Of a DNA stretch of 64,000 nucleotides, positions 19,698 to 27,812 are shown piece by piece. Under the pieces are notes generated by a model that was not told the origin of the DNA, made no database searches, and saw only the letters and a program-made list of their open reading frames with translations. This stretch comes from an uncultured Bacteroidales bacterium (lineage in GTDB: Bacteria > Bacteroidota > Bacteroidia > Bacteroidales > P3). The first letter of the stretch is position 1. Each line of letters starts with the position of its first letter. A program made the translations under genes and the position numbers. Location of the stretch: positions 1 to 64,000 of the forward strand of contig OMWJ01000008.1 of NCBI GenBank assembly GCA_900314725.1, in the 5' to 3' direction.

Positions 19698-20690
19698 ATG
19701 GCCATATTAGCTTTTCAACAACCTGAAAAGGTTATAATGATAGAGTCAGACAATTACAAAGGTAAATTTGAATTTCGTCCTTTGGAGCCTGGCTACGGTA
19801 ATACGATAGGAAATGCTTTACGTAGAATATTGTTATCTTCATTAGAGGGATTTGCAATTACTGCTGTACGTATTGAGGGAGTTGATCATGAATTTGATAC
19901 TATTCATGGTGTTGTTGAAGATATGACAGAAATCATTCTTAATTTGAAACGTCTTAGCTTTAAACGTCAGATTGAGGAGCAAGAAAGTGAAGAAGTTTCT
20001 TTCAAAATAGAAGGAAAAACAACTTTCTTAGCAAGCGAAATCAATAAGTATCTTAACGCTTTCCAAGTTCTTAATACAGATGTAGAGATATGTCACATGA
20101 CTTCTGATGTAAGTCTAAACATAACTATGCGTATTGAAAAAGGAAGAGGATATGTGCCTTCAGAAGAAAATGTAAGAAGTAATGATCCGGTAGGGACTAT
20201 TGCTATAGATTCTATATTTACTCCAATAAAGAATGTGAAATATTCTGTAGAGAATTATAGAGTAGGGCAGAGAACCGACTATGACAAACTTGTTTTTGAC
20301 ATAGAGACAGATGGATCTATAACTCCAAAAGATGCATTGAAGGAGGCCGCTCAAATACTTATTCAGCATTTGGTATTATTCTCCGATAAGAAAATAGATA
20401 TTCAAACCGATATACAAAATCAAACTGATGACTTTGACGAAGAAACATTACATATTCGTCAAATGCTTAAGACAAGACTTGTAGATATGGACTTGTCAGT
20501 TAGAGCTCTTAACTGTTTGAAAGCAGCAGAGGTTGATACTCTTGGAGACCTTGTTCAGATAGCTAAATCTGAATTGTTGAAGTTCCGTAATTTTGGTAGA
20601 AAATCTCTAACAGAATTGGAGAACTTAGTTAAGTCTAAGAACCTTGAGTTCGGTATGGATATTTCAAAGTATAAATTAGAAAAAGAGTAA
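19698..20690 (+). CDS. rpoA: RNA polymerase alpha subunit
   Basis: Alpha subunit of 330 residues. The N-terminal dimerisation domain holds [20 protein letters not shown] (about residues 33-52), and an acidic linker (near 245-255) leads to the C-terminal domain. That domain has helix-hairpin-helix elements around [18 protein letters not shown] and [12 protein letters not shown], which bind UP elements and activators. It lies 6 nt before rplQ. Confidence 0.98.
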   Translation: MAILAFQQPEKVIMIESDNYKGKFEFRPLEPGYGNTIGNALRRILLSSLEGFAITAVRIEGVDHEFDTIHGVVEDMTEIILNLKRLSFKRQIEEQESEEVSFKIEGKTTFLASEINKYLNAFQVLNTDVEICHMTSDVSLNITMRIEKGRGYVPSEENVRSNDPVGTIAIDSIFTPIKNVKYSVENYRVGQRTDYDKLVFDIETDGSITPKDALKEAAQILIQHLVLFSDKKIDIQTDIQNQTDDFDEETLHIRQMLKTRLVDMDLSVRALNCLKAAEVDTLGDLVQIAKSELLKFRNFGRKSLTELENLVKSKNLEFGMDISKYKLEKE

Positions 20691-20696
20691 AATAAG

Positions 20697-21233
20697 ATGA
20701 GACACGGTTGTAAAGTAAATCATTTATCAAGAACAGCATCCCATAGAAGTTCTATGCTTTCTAATATGGCATCTTCCTTGATAAAACATAAAAGAATAGA
20801 AACCACTTTGGCTAAGGCTAAAGCGTTGAAGAAATATGTAGAGCCATTGATAACTAAATCCAAAGAAGATTCAACACACCAAAGACGTATTGTGTTCGCA
20901 AAGCTTAGAGATAAAGAAGCTGTAACAGAATTGTTCCGTGAAGTATCTCAAAAGGTTGCTAACCGTAATGGTGGTTACACTCGTATCCTTAAAATAGGAA
21001 GACGTTTAGGAGACGGTGCTGAAATGGCTATGATGGAATTGGTAGATTATAATGAAAACATGCTTAAGGAGACTACAAAGAAAGCTAAGACAACTCGTAG
21101 AGGTGGTAGAAAAAAAGCTGCTAACGTAGAAGCTCCTGTAGCAGAAGTTCCAAAGGAAGAAGTTGCTGAGGAAGTAAAGGCAGAAGAGCCTGCTACTGAA
21201 ACTGCAACAGAAGAAACCCCAAAGGCAGAATAA
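20697..21233 (+). CDS. rplQ: 50S ribosomal protein L17 with acidic tail
   Basis: L17 of 178 residues. The family domain covers about residues 1-120 ([16 protein letters not shown] at the start; [17 protein letters not shown] near 95-112). It continues into a tail of about 50 residues rich in Ala, Glu, Pro and Lys, low in complexity and probably disordered. Such tails are common in Bacteroidota L17. It is the last gene of the superoperon, with a terminator just behind it. Confidence 0.97.
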   Translation: MRHGCKVNHLSRTASHRSSMLSNMASSLIKHKRIETTLAKAKALKKYVEPLITKSKEDSTHQRRIVFAKLRDKEAVTELFREVSQKVANRNGGYTRILKIGRRLGDGAEMAMMELVDYNENMLKETTKKAKTTRRGGRKKAANVEAPVAEVPKEEVAEEVKAEEPATETATEETPKAE

Positions 21234-21260
21234 TTATCTATTGATTTCTTAGATAAAAGA

Positions 21261-21298
21261 AAAAATCTGTTTATCTGAAAAGATAGACAGATTTTTTT
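21261..21298 (+). terminator. Terminator of the ribosomal superoperon
   Basis: aaaaatctgt at 21261-21270 and tatct at 21272-21276 pair with agata at 21281-21285 and acagattttt downstream, closing a gaaa loop with one G-T pair. A run of seven T follows. The stem is strong and lies 27 nt after the rplQ stop. Confidence 0.8.
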
Positions 21299-21389
21299 CA
21301 TGAGAGCGAATAAGATTTTTACAATATTTTTATGTCTTTGTGAAGAATGGCACACTTTTTTATAAACTAAATGAAAAGAGTATTTGCTT

Positions 21390-21998
21390 ATGAAACGAAT
21401 AGTTATATTTTCTCTGATTGCGTTGATGCTTTTGCCATGTAAAGCACAACAGAGCAATCCATCTAAACATGAGATGAGTGTTTCTGCAGGCTTTTTGCCG
21501 AGTACAGATAGCAGGATGTTTTTGGATATATTGATAGCTGCATTAACATTAGGTTTAGTAGTCCCAGATGATATGGCAAGCTATGGTTCTTATTCTCTTG
21601 AATATACTTATCATCAATCAGATAAACTTGCTTATGGTCTTCTTGCAGGATATAGTGCAAACAAAACTATATACAAAAGTGGTTATGATGATGTAAACTA
21701 TAAAAGAGAGAACTTCAGAAACTACTACTATTGTATGCCGACAATAAAACTTACCTGGTCACGCAAGACTCATGTGAATTTTTATTCTTATGCAGGCGTA
21801 GGAGCATACTACAGATACGAGACGACAATGCCATTAGACGACAGTGGAGCAGAGAAAAGTTCTGATGATCAACTGATGGTAGCCTTTCAACTAACTCCAA
21901 TAGGTGCTGAGTTTGGAGGAGAAAGGTTTAAGTTCTTCACTGAATTAGGAGTAGGAAATAAAGGTTTCCTCAGTGCAGGATTTAGATTTAAACTTTAA
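21390..21998 (+). CDS. Predicted outer-membrane beta-barrel protein
   Basis: An unassigned protein of 202 residues with a Sec signal peptide (KRIVIFSLIALMLLPCKAQ). I choose the ATG at 21390 because a TTG two codons earlier adds nothing to the signal. The mature part alternates polar and hydrophobic residues with many Tyr, Phe and Gly, and ends GFRFKL, as short outer-membrane barrels do. It appears to be a single-gene unit after the ribosomal terminator. I recognise no specific family, so function is unknown. Confidence 0.6.
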   Translation: MKRIVIFSLIALMLLPCKAQQSNPSKHEMSVSAGFLPSTDSRMFLDILIAALTLGLVVPDDMASYGSYSLEYTYHQSDKLAYGLLAGYSANKTIYKSGYDDVNYKRENFRNYYYCMPTIKLTWSRKTHVNFYSYAGVGAYYRYETTMPLDDSGAEKSSDDQLMVAFQLTPIGAEFGGERFKFFTELGVGNKGFLSAGFRFKL

Positions 21999-22116
21999 AG
22001 AATCTGTTTTTCTATTTGTGTAATTTTTCCGCCAACTGGCACAACAAAAATAGCCAACTGACATAATAAGAAAAGAATTGTGTCGTCATTGTAAGTGTGA
22101 ATGTTTGAGAAAAAAA

Positions 22117-22227
22117 CATGGTAGTGTCCCTAAAAAGTGTGTAAAATTCATAGTGTTTTATTTTTATTATTTGCAAATTTAAAATACTTCCGAATTTTAC
22201 ACACTTTTTTGGGAATACTATCCCATG
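22117..22227. mobile_element. MITE-like element with long imperfect inverted ends
   Basis: The left end (about 22117-22150) and the right end (about 22190-22227) are inverted copies sharing aaaaagtgtgtaaaatt plus similar outer bases (catgg and tagtgtccc against catggg and tagtattccc). The 40-nt middle is AT-rich and non-coding. This is the layout of a miniature inverted-repeat transposable element or a collapsed IS. The rest of 21999-22325 has only a direct repeat of gccaactg (22031 and 22053). Confidence 0.55.
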
Positions 22228-22253
22228 CTTCTTAATAATATTTCATCACTTTG

Positions 22254-22271
22254 TATCATTTTGCAAAGATA
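22254..22271 (-). promoter_or_regulatory. Repeated promoter-like motif, copy 1
   Basis: tatcattttgcaaagata is also found at 23176-23193 and, with one change, at 24154-24171. On the minus strand it reads TATCTTTG followed by caaaatgata, that is, a -7 element and a conserved start of transcript. No gene follows this copy closely on the minus strand. Confidence 0.4.
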
Positions 22272-22325
22272 AGGAATCTAACTACAATAAAAGTTTTGTA
22301 TCTGCTTGTAATCTCTGCACTTCGA

Positions 22326-22703
22326 TTAGTGGGCAATTAACAATCTTCTTAAAATAGACAATTCATTCTCTATTGTGGCAAAGTGCCTTAGTATTGCTAT
22401 TTCTTTACTTTCTTCTTCTTTTTGGATAATAGGCTTTATTTCTTGCTTGATACTCTCATTATATGCTTTTTGTACCTTTATCCAAAAATCTGCTGTTATA
22501 CCCCCTAAATTTTCTGCTATCTTTTCAGCAATGGATTTTGTTATATTCTTTTTGCCATTGATAATAGCATTAAAATTACTCGGCTGTATTCCAATAGCCG
22601 CTGCAAAGTCTTTTTGTTTAATTCCCCTCGCTTGTAATTCTTCTTTTAAAATCTCGCTTGGATGTACAACCTTATAAGGTGTTAATTTATTTTTTGTTTC
22701 CAT
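22326..22703 (-). CDS. higA: HigA-family antitoxin with helix-turn-helix
   Basis: A 125-residue Xre-type protein of the HigA/VapI antitoxin group. The segment VHPSEILKEELQARGIKQKD is the family start. The helix-turn-helix follows at about residues 29-65 (FAAAIGIQPSNFNAIINGKK), then the conserved ADFWIKVQKAYNES. The C-terminus is acidic and probably neutralises the toxin. Its start overlaps the end of the toxin gene by 17 nt, the usual toxin-first order of higBA. It probably represses its own operon. Confidence 0.85.
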   Translation of the reverse strand: METKNKLTPYKVVHPSEILKEELQARGIKQKDFAAAIGIQPSNFNAIINGKKNITKSIAEKIAENLGGITADFWIKVQKAYNESIKQEIKPIIQKEEESKEIAILRHFATIENELSILRRLLIAH

Positions 22704-23010
22704 AATGTGTTGTATCTAATTTTAATAATGTTATTTCTATCTTATTTTCATTTTCTGTAAATAATAATCTCTCAACCCTGTTTTGTACTATTCTAATACT
22801 ACTAATTCCTGTATAATCGTGTTTTAAACGTTCATAATGAAGAAAACTGATATTCTGTACTTCTATTATGTCTTTGGCAAATAGAAGCGTTGTATATGCT
22901 CTTATTAGTCCATTCATTAAAACATTGTCTTTTACAATCTTTTTGTAATGTTTATTCTTTCCTGCGGCTATTAATTCCTCTAAATCTTTGTCTTTAAAAA
23001 TTATTTCCAT
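22687..23010 (-). CDS. higB: HigB-family toxin (RelE-like fold)
   Basis: A 107-residue protein of the HigB group, predicted to be a ribosome-dependent mRNA interferase. The start MEIIFKDKDLEEL and the basic GKNKHYKKI are typical; the end NKIEITLLKLDTTHYGNK matches the strand where HigB proteins carry catalytic basic or aromatic residues. The middle is longer than in short HigB proteins. It precedes higA, with a 17-nt overlap. Confidence 0.8.
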   Translation of the reverse strand: MEIIFKDKDLEELIAAGKNKHYKKIVKDNVLMNGLIRAYTTLLFAKDIIEVQNISFLHYERLKHDYTGISSIRIVQNRVERLLFTENENKIEITLLKLDTTHYGNKK

Positions 23011-23028
23011 AGTCTAATATTCTGTTTG

Positions 23029-23036
23029 CAAAATTA
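23029..23036 (-). promoter_or_regulatory. -7 promoter element of higBA
   Basis: On the minus strand this reads TAATTTTG, matching TAnnTTTG, 18 nt before the higB ATG. A second -7-like copy (23176-23193) lies further upstream. Confidence 0.5.
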
Positions 23037-23088
23037 TATATTTTTTTTAATTAAGTATAATAATTATATAGTTTTATTAGCTATTTTT

Positions 23089-23135
23089 ATAATCGCACTT
23101 ATCATCGTGCGATGAATACAAATTTCCAAAAGACG
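23089..23135 (-). repeat. 47-bp hairpin repeat, copy A
   Basis: On the minus strand it matches 37994-38040 at 44 of 47 positions by hand count. It contains a hairpin of atcgcac and gtgcgat around a loop of about 8 nt. The other copy sits at the junction of RHS tip 2, 15 kb away and in opposite orientation. Confidence 0.75.
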
Positions 23136-23175
23136 TTGATTTTGCAGTAAAAATAGTCAATATTTTATCACTTAA

Positions 23176-23193
23176 TATCATTTTGCAAAGATA
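23176..23193 (-). promoter_or_regulatory. Repeated promoter-like motif, copy 2
   Basis: Second copy of the 18-bp motif of 22254-22271. The minus strand gives TATCTTTG, about 170 nt before higB, so it could be a distal promoter. Confidence 0.4.
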
Positions 23194-23234
23194 TGAAGTT
23201 TTCATGTTTTATGATAGTATTTTTTATATTGAAA

Positions 23235-24083
23235 TTAATCCTGTTTAGTACTCTCTTGCATATCGTTTTGAGGAAGTAAGTAATCACTTGCCTTTGCAGG
23301 TGAAATTACACTCTTACCCAAATCTTTCTCTAATTCTTTGCGAGCAGTGTTTGCTATTTCTCCCCCACGTCGTGCAATATTACGGTGTTGTGATAGTCTC
23401 TTCGGATTCTTTTGTTTCGACAACTCTGTGGCAGAGACCTCAGCAAGCGTGTTTAATGCAATTTCTATATTTGTCATATTATCACGTAAGTTTTCCTTGC
23501 GTAGTCCTTTATAATCCTTATATTGCCTTGTTGTCAAGCCACTCCAAGTTTCAAGCATTAAATCTGTCAGCATTGCATAGACCTGCCCTGATCTCACTCC
23601 TCCTCGTTGCCATTCATCTGTGAGTTCCTTTCTTGCTTCTATAGAACGTATGCGTTGATTTATCCATTTATCACTATAGCCTAAACGCTTATAATCCACA
23701 ACAGCCTGATCTATGGATTTTTCAGGATCTTGCAACTGTTCCAATCTTACACTTGCAACTTGAGACATCCAAATCTTAAAAGGTTCTGCTTTTGAAGAAG
23801 GAATAGACTGGATAATACGGAATAGTTGTTCAATATCTGCCGCTAATGTTTTCCTTCTTCCTGATTTAGTAGTCATAAGTACCTGGGGACAATTTGTCCC
23901 TATGTAGCCGCCAAGTTCCTTATCTCTTTTACGTAGTTTCTTTAAATAATCTGTTGGATTAACACTATCTGTAAGTACTGCAACAACATCAATGATAGAA
24001 AAATACCATTTTTCTTTTTCATTATCCCAAACTGTACGAACTCTTTTACTTTCAAATAATTCTAATGATTCTTGCTGCGACAT
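23235..24083 (-). CDS. Bro-N domain protein, phage antirepressor-like
   Basis: A 282-residue protein. An N-terminal Bro-N domain (about residues 10-110) includes VWDNEKEKWYFSIIDVVAVL and SVNPTDYLKKLRKRDKEL. The C-terminal part has IEARKELTDEWQRGGV and a basic tail. Bro-N proteins occur in phages and as stand-alone chromosomal genes such as DinD relatives; they are thought to bind DNA. It lies beside higBA and the RHS locus, in an accessory patch. No phage genes surround it, so prophage origin is not supported. Confidence 0.7.
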   Translation of the reverse strand: MSQQESLELFESKRVRTVWDNEKEKWYFSIIDVVAVLTDSVNPTDYLKKLRKRDKELGGYIGTNCPQVLMTTKSGRRKTLAADIEQLFRIIQSIPSSKAEPFKIWMSQVASVRLEQLQDPEKSIDQAVVDYKRLGYSDKWINQRIRSIEARKELTDEWQRGGVRSGQVYAMLTDLMLETWSGLTTRQYKDYKGLRKENLRDNMTNIEIALNTLAEVSATELSKQKNPKRLSQHRNIARRGGEIANTARKELEKDLGKSVISPAKASDYLLPQNDMQESTKQD

Positions 24084-24153
24084 ATCTAAATAATTTTAAT
24101 TATCTCTATACAAGTAATAACTATTTGGTACTCTTTAAATAAGCATTTACAAC

Positions 24154-24171
24154 TATCATTTTGCAAAGGTA
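24154..24171 (-). promoter_or_regulatory. Promoter-like motif before the Bro-N gene
   Basis: Third copy of the repeated motif, here tatcattttgcaaaggta. On the minus strand it gives TACCTTTG (24164-24171), a match to TAnnTTTG, 80 nt before the Bro-N start. Confidence 0.5.
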
Positions 24172-24220
24172 GAAAATTTTTGGAAAACATTAGTATAATT
24201 TCAAGTTAATTGCATTATAA

Positions 24221-25180
24221 TTAATCATATCTAAGTGGAGAGTCATCAAAGATAGAAACATTAATATCTATATCACTATTAAATATTTTATCTATCTCTG
24301 TTTTATTTAGAATATAACTTTGTAATCCTAAACCTAAATATTTTAGTTTAGGAAAATCTTTAATAAGATCATAAGTTATACCATTTATTTTATTCTCAAT
24401 AACAACTAAAATCTCAAGATTCTGCAACGCTATAAGATTCTTAGGAAACACCTCTATTCCACATTGAACTAAATAAACTTCATTTAATTTCGTATTTATA
24501 GTCAAAATACTATCATCATCTGAAAAATATATATTATTAGAAAACTTAAAACACTCCATATTAAGAAGTTGTTTTACTTCTCTTGGTATTCCATTAAATC
24601 TGTTTGATGAAATATCTAAGACAATAAGATTATTTAATGAAAAGCTTTTGGGAATATAATTTATCTCAGTACCATTTATTCGTAAATACTGTAAATTCTT
24701 TAAATTCTCAAGACTGTTAGGTAAAAAACGTAAAGGGCAATAACATATTTCCAGTCTTGTCAACTGACTCATTTCCCCTATTTCTTCCGGAATATAAGAT
24801 AAATCGCAATTATATATTCTTAAAGAGTATAAAGAATCTAACATAGATAATGTTTTAAAAAAAGATATACTATTTATTTGTTTTATAAAACTCAAATTTA
24901 TTTCCTTAGGTTGTGATTTTACAATAAAATCTAATGCATGTTCATCTAAGATGATATTTTGTAAGTATAATGTCTTAATTCTATCCGAACAATCTTTTAA
25001 TAAGTTATCTATCCTCTCAATATTGTCGTTTGATAGAGTTAAGTTTATATAGTGTAATTTATTATATAAGCCTAACCTCTCTAATCCTACACTGTCATAT
25101 TTCTGAAAAGAAACATATTCTTGACTAAATAGAAGCGAAAAGGAAAATAAAAAATATAGAAATAAAACAATATATCTCAT
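24221..25180 (-). CDS. Secreted leucine-rich-repeat protein, candidate immunity protein of tip 1
   Basis: A 319-residue protein with a Sec signal peptide (ending LLFSQ at about residue 20) and leucine-rich repeats. Clear repeats are LTRLEICYCPLRFLPNSLEN, LQYLRINGTEINYIPKSF and LIVLDISSNRFNGIPREV. There is no lipobox. Its ATG overlaps the stop of RHS tip 1 as ATGA (25177-25180), the same coupling as in the other two tip pairs here. I infer an immunity or partner role from this position; the repeats only say that it binds something. No enzymatic motif is visible. Confidence 0.65.
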   Translation of the reverse strand: MRYIVLFLYFLFSFSLLFSQEYVSFQKYDSVGLERLGLYNKLHYINLTLSNDNIERIDNLLKDCSDRIKTLYLQNIILDEHALDFIVKSQPKEINLSFIKQINSISFFKTLSMLDSLYSLRIYNCDLSYIPEEIGEMSQLTRLEICYCPLRFLPNSLENLKNLQYLRINGTEINYIPKSFSLNNLIVLDISSNRFNGIPREVKQLLNMECFKFSNNIYFSDDDSILTINTKLNEVYLVQCGIEVFPKNLIALQNLEILVVIENKINGITYDLIKDFPKLKYLGLGLQSYILNKTEIDKIFNSDIDINVSIFDDSPLRYD

Positions 25181-26064
25181 AGTTCTTTACCTCCTGGTGT
25201 TCTAAAGTGATTAAAAAACTTATTGCTAGGGATAAAGGAATCATTTCTAAATTTTGTTTCAGAAGAATATATATATGTTTTGCTCTTTCCTCTATTATAG
25301 TCAAAAACTATACCTATAGTATTTTGAGGAACATTATCGCTTCCTATTGTAGGAGGATGATCTCTCCCATTGTCTATATTATGAGTATGCGCAATTATAG
25401 TTCTTCGTGTAGCAGAGAAATCTCCTCCAACTTTTATTATATTGGAAACACTCCCCATGTCTAAATTTCCACTTACATTTCCTTCTTTATCTAATTGGAT
25501 GGTAGCCTTTGTATGATATAATCTATAACCGATTTTTTTAGTTTGGATATTTTCAAAAATTTGCATTCCATATTCACCAGCATTAATCTTATCCATATCA
25601 CCCACTTCATAAAGTTCCTTTAAAGCAAGACGAGATTCATATGAAGGCACTTCTGAAATATCTCCCCTAAGATCGGACTGGCTTACCCCATCTTTAAAAT
25701 CATCAGATATAATTCTTTGTTTGTCAAATTTATTCGTAACCAGGTATATTTTATCATCATCTTCTTTGTCTCGTCCTATAACTTCAGCATTTTCATTTAT
25801 ATACCAACCTATTTCTTCTCCATTAGGATCGATGAGTTTTATTGGATTGTTTGCACAGTAGTTGTATGGGGTTAAACTTGGGTATTTATCAGACATTGGG
25901 TCGGTGCTGTTCCATATACTTAACTCAGAAGAATAGTATCTTGAACCGTAGTAATGAAATCCACTCTCATAGTCTTTTTCTTTGGCATTAAAAGAATAAG
26001 CACAAAAATCGCTATAAGTTATCTGATAATTAGAAGAATTATATGTAGTTTTTATAGTATTCAA
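25177..26064 (-). CDS. Displaced RHS C-terminal tip 1, JAMM-like candidate toxin
   Basis: A 295-residue protein. Residues 1-25 are unrelated to RHS and lack a signal peptide. Residues 26-84 are the 59-residue end of the RHS core (AKEKDYESGFHYYGSRYY to LIDPNGEE). The rest is a unique tip. After a linker (GWYINENAEVIGRD) comes IIAHTHN, then a Pro-Thr and Ser-Asp stretch, recalling the H-x-H...S/T...D order of JAMM/JAB peptidases, though the spacing is not canonical. It is inverted relative to the main RHS gene and has its own promoter. It may be a cassette store or an expressed orphan toxin. Confidence 0.6.
   Translation of the reverse strand: MNTIKTTYNSSNYQITYSDFCAYSFNAKEKDYESGFHYYGSRYYSSELSIWNSTDPMSDKYPSLTPYNYCANNPIKLIDPNGEEIGWYINENAEVIGRDKEDDDKIYLVTNKFDKQRIISDDFKDGVSQSDLRGDISEVPSYESRLALKELYEVGDMDKINAGEYGMQIFENIQTKKIGYRLYHTKATIQLDKEGNVSGNLDMGSVSNIIKVGGDFSATRRTIIAHTHNIDNGRDHPPTIGSDNVPQNTIGIVFDYNRGKSKTYIYSSETKFRNDSFIPSNKFFNHFRTPGGKEL
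25813..25989 (-). repeat. 177-bp RHS core-end block, copy in tip 1
   Basis: About 165 of 177 bases match the block in the main RHS gene (36747-36923) by hand count, and most changes are silent. It is the longest near-identical sequence shared by the two genes and lies in opposite orientation, so recombination between them would invert 26-36 kb. Confidence 0.9.
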
Positions 26065-26093
26065 ATTTTAAAATATTTATTATTTTTCAGCCT

Positions 26094-26101
26094 CAAAATT
26101 A
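26094..26101 (-). promoter_or_regulatory. -7 promoter element of RHS tip 1
   Basis: The minus strand reads TAATTTTG, 29 nt before the tip 1 ATG. A promoter so close supports the view that this displaced tip is expressed on its own. The rest of 26065-26338 is AT-rich with no other gene. Confidence 0.55.
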
Positions 26102-26291
26102 CAACTTTTTCTTTTTTTATGCATAACTTTTGTTTTTTTATTTTACTTTATTTTTTATTTTTTTACTTGTCAATGTCTAAATTTATTATTTTCTGTAATT
26201 ATAATGTCTATTATAGTGTTGATTGTAAAAGTATTAGTAACTTTCATCAATTAAATTTTATAAAATATTTCTCCATCTCTCAAAAGATATG

Positions 26292-26299
26292 TAAATTTG
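26292..26299 (+). promoter_or_regulatory. -7 promoter element of the T9SS-cargo/RHS operon
   Basis: TAAATTTG matches TAnnTTTG, 39 nt before the ATG at 26339. No clear TTTG lies at -33. It is divergent from the promoter of tip 1. Confidence 0.45.
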
Positions 26300-26338
26300 T
26301 GAAAAATTGAAAATTTCAACAGAGATATATAAGAAAAC

Positions 26339-27802
26339 ATGAGTAAAAGACTATTACATTTAATATTGATTATATTTTTAAATACCATTTTAGAGCTTCC
26401 CGCTCAGGAGGTATATACTCCTAAGATTTGGTTAGAGGTTGCAAAAGATAGTATGACAACGGTCTTATTTGATAAGCAGGATGTTGCAAAAAGAGAATCC
26501 ATCACACAAACAGAAGAACCTTTTACTAATTTTCACATATCACTAAACATGGATGATACATCTGTATATTTTGTATATGACAGTTTGCGATATGATAGTA
26601 TTGCAACGATTATGACTATATATGAAACAGACGATGACACAACAGTCGGCGTATGGGAGATAGGTACAGGTGATAATAAACAATTGTGGCTAAACTCAAG
26701 AAAAGTCAGTTATCAAGATTTTGGGATAACATATAGAAGAATGACGGAAAAAGGCGTTATTATCAATACGATGCAATTTGAGTATCCTAAACCTGACACT
26801 GATACAGTCTATACAGGAAGAGACACCTTATTTATCGGTAAACAAGGCGAGAATATTGGAGATAAAAACTTTTGCGAGTTTCTTTATTTTAAAGGTGTTC
26901 TACCATATAATGATAAAAGAATAAATGAAACATGTTTAGCGATTAAATATGGAGCGTTGCTTCATAATGAATATCTGGATAGAAATCTTGACACTATATG
27001 GGATAGTAAAGGGACAGACAGTTTGTATAGTTATGGTGTCTGTGGGATAGGTCGGGATGATTATTTCCCTTTATTTCAAGACAAAAGTAGAATAAGAAAA
27101 GATTTATTAACGATAGAAATGACAGATAGTTTAAGTAATATGAACTATATCATGCTTGGTCACAATGAGTATGATAATCAGGTATTAGAAGAAAGTTTTT
27201 CTATTGATACAAATGAGTACCATTTTATATCACGCAAATGGAAAGTTCGTTCTAATACAAATGGAAGAAATAAATACATACGACTAATATATAATACTCC
27301 TTCTACATTTAACAGAAACAGTGTAAGAATGTTTATCGGCACGCAAGACTCAAGTTATTATACCGCAAATATTATTAGACCTACTTTTGTAACAGATTCT
27401 TGTGTTGTATTTGACAGTATATTAATTATTGATTCGATTGATTATTATATAAATATAGCATTAGAGGGAGATAGTATTTTCAATTTAATTGAGACAAAGA
27501 GCGATCTTGTTTTTCAAGAGGAGGACAAAAGCGATAAAGATACTGACAATAATATTAGAATAATGGTAACACCAAATCCAACCAATACAGGAGAGTTTGA
27601 GATAAATGTAGATCAGATAAAGGAAGACTATATATCCATCTTTATTACAGACTCCAAAGGTCAGATAGTATATTCAAATAGGAGTAATGATAAAGTTAAG
27701 GAATACTCTCTTTTACACCATATTCAAAAACAAGGTATTTATTTTGTTACTATACATACTAATGATGTAAAAAGGACTATAAAACTTGTCGTTGTAAAAT
27801 AA
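26339..27802 (+). CDS. T9SS-secreted protein preceding the giant RHS protein
   Basis: A 487-residue exported protein. It has a signal peptide (ends ELPAQ at about residue 23) and a middle region with FCEFLYFKGVLPYNDKRINE, IKYGALLHNEYLD and GVCGIGRDD, a module often seen in large Bacteroidota surface proteins. The C-terminal 80 residues are a type A T9SS sorting domain (TPNPTNTGEFEINV near 408, KQGIYFVTI and a KLVVVK end). It is thus predicted to cross the outer membrane. It lies 10 nt before the RHS gene, so it is co-transcribed and may help display or carry the RHS protein; that is inference. Confidence 0.75.
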   Translation: MSKRLLHLILIIFLNTILELPAQEVYTPKIWLEVAKDSMTTVLFDKQDVAKRESITQTEEPFTNFHISLNMDDTSVYFVYDSLRYDSIATIMTIYETDDDTTVGVWEIGTGDNKQLWLNSRKVSYQDFGITYRRMTEKGVIINTMQFEYPKPDTDTVYTGRDTLFIGKQGENIGDKNFCEFLYFKGVLPYNDKRINETCLAIKYGALLHNEYLDRNLDTIWDSKGTDSLYSYGVCGIGRDDYFPLFQDKSRIRKDLLTIEMTDSLSNMNYIMLGHNEYDNQVLEESFSIDTNEYHFISRKWKVRSNTNGRNKYIRLIYNTPSTFNRNSVRMFIGTQDSSYYTANIIRPTFVTDSCVVFDSILIIDSIDYYINIALEGDSIFNLIETKSDLVFQEEDKSDKDTDNNIRIMVTPNPTNTGEFEINVDQIKEDYISIFITDSKGQIVYSNRSNDKVKEYSLLHHIQKQGIYFVTIHTNDVKRTIKLVVVK

Positions 27803-27812
27803 AATTAATAAA

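Noticed and set aside
3140..21233. Large antisense open frames within the ribosomal genes
   Set aside because: They lie fully inside well-identified genes, have no promoter or family match, and reflect codon use on the coding strand.
23235..24083. Prophage remnant around the Bro-N gene
   Set aside because: No integrase, capsid, tail or lysis genes and no attachment-site repeats were seen near it.
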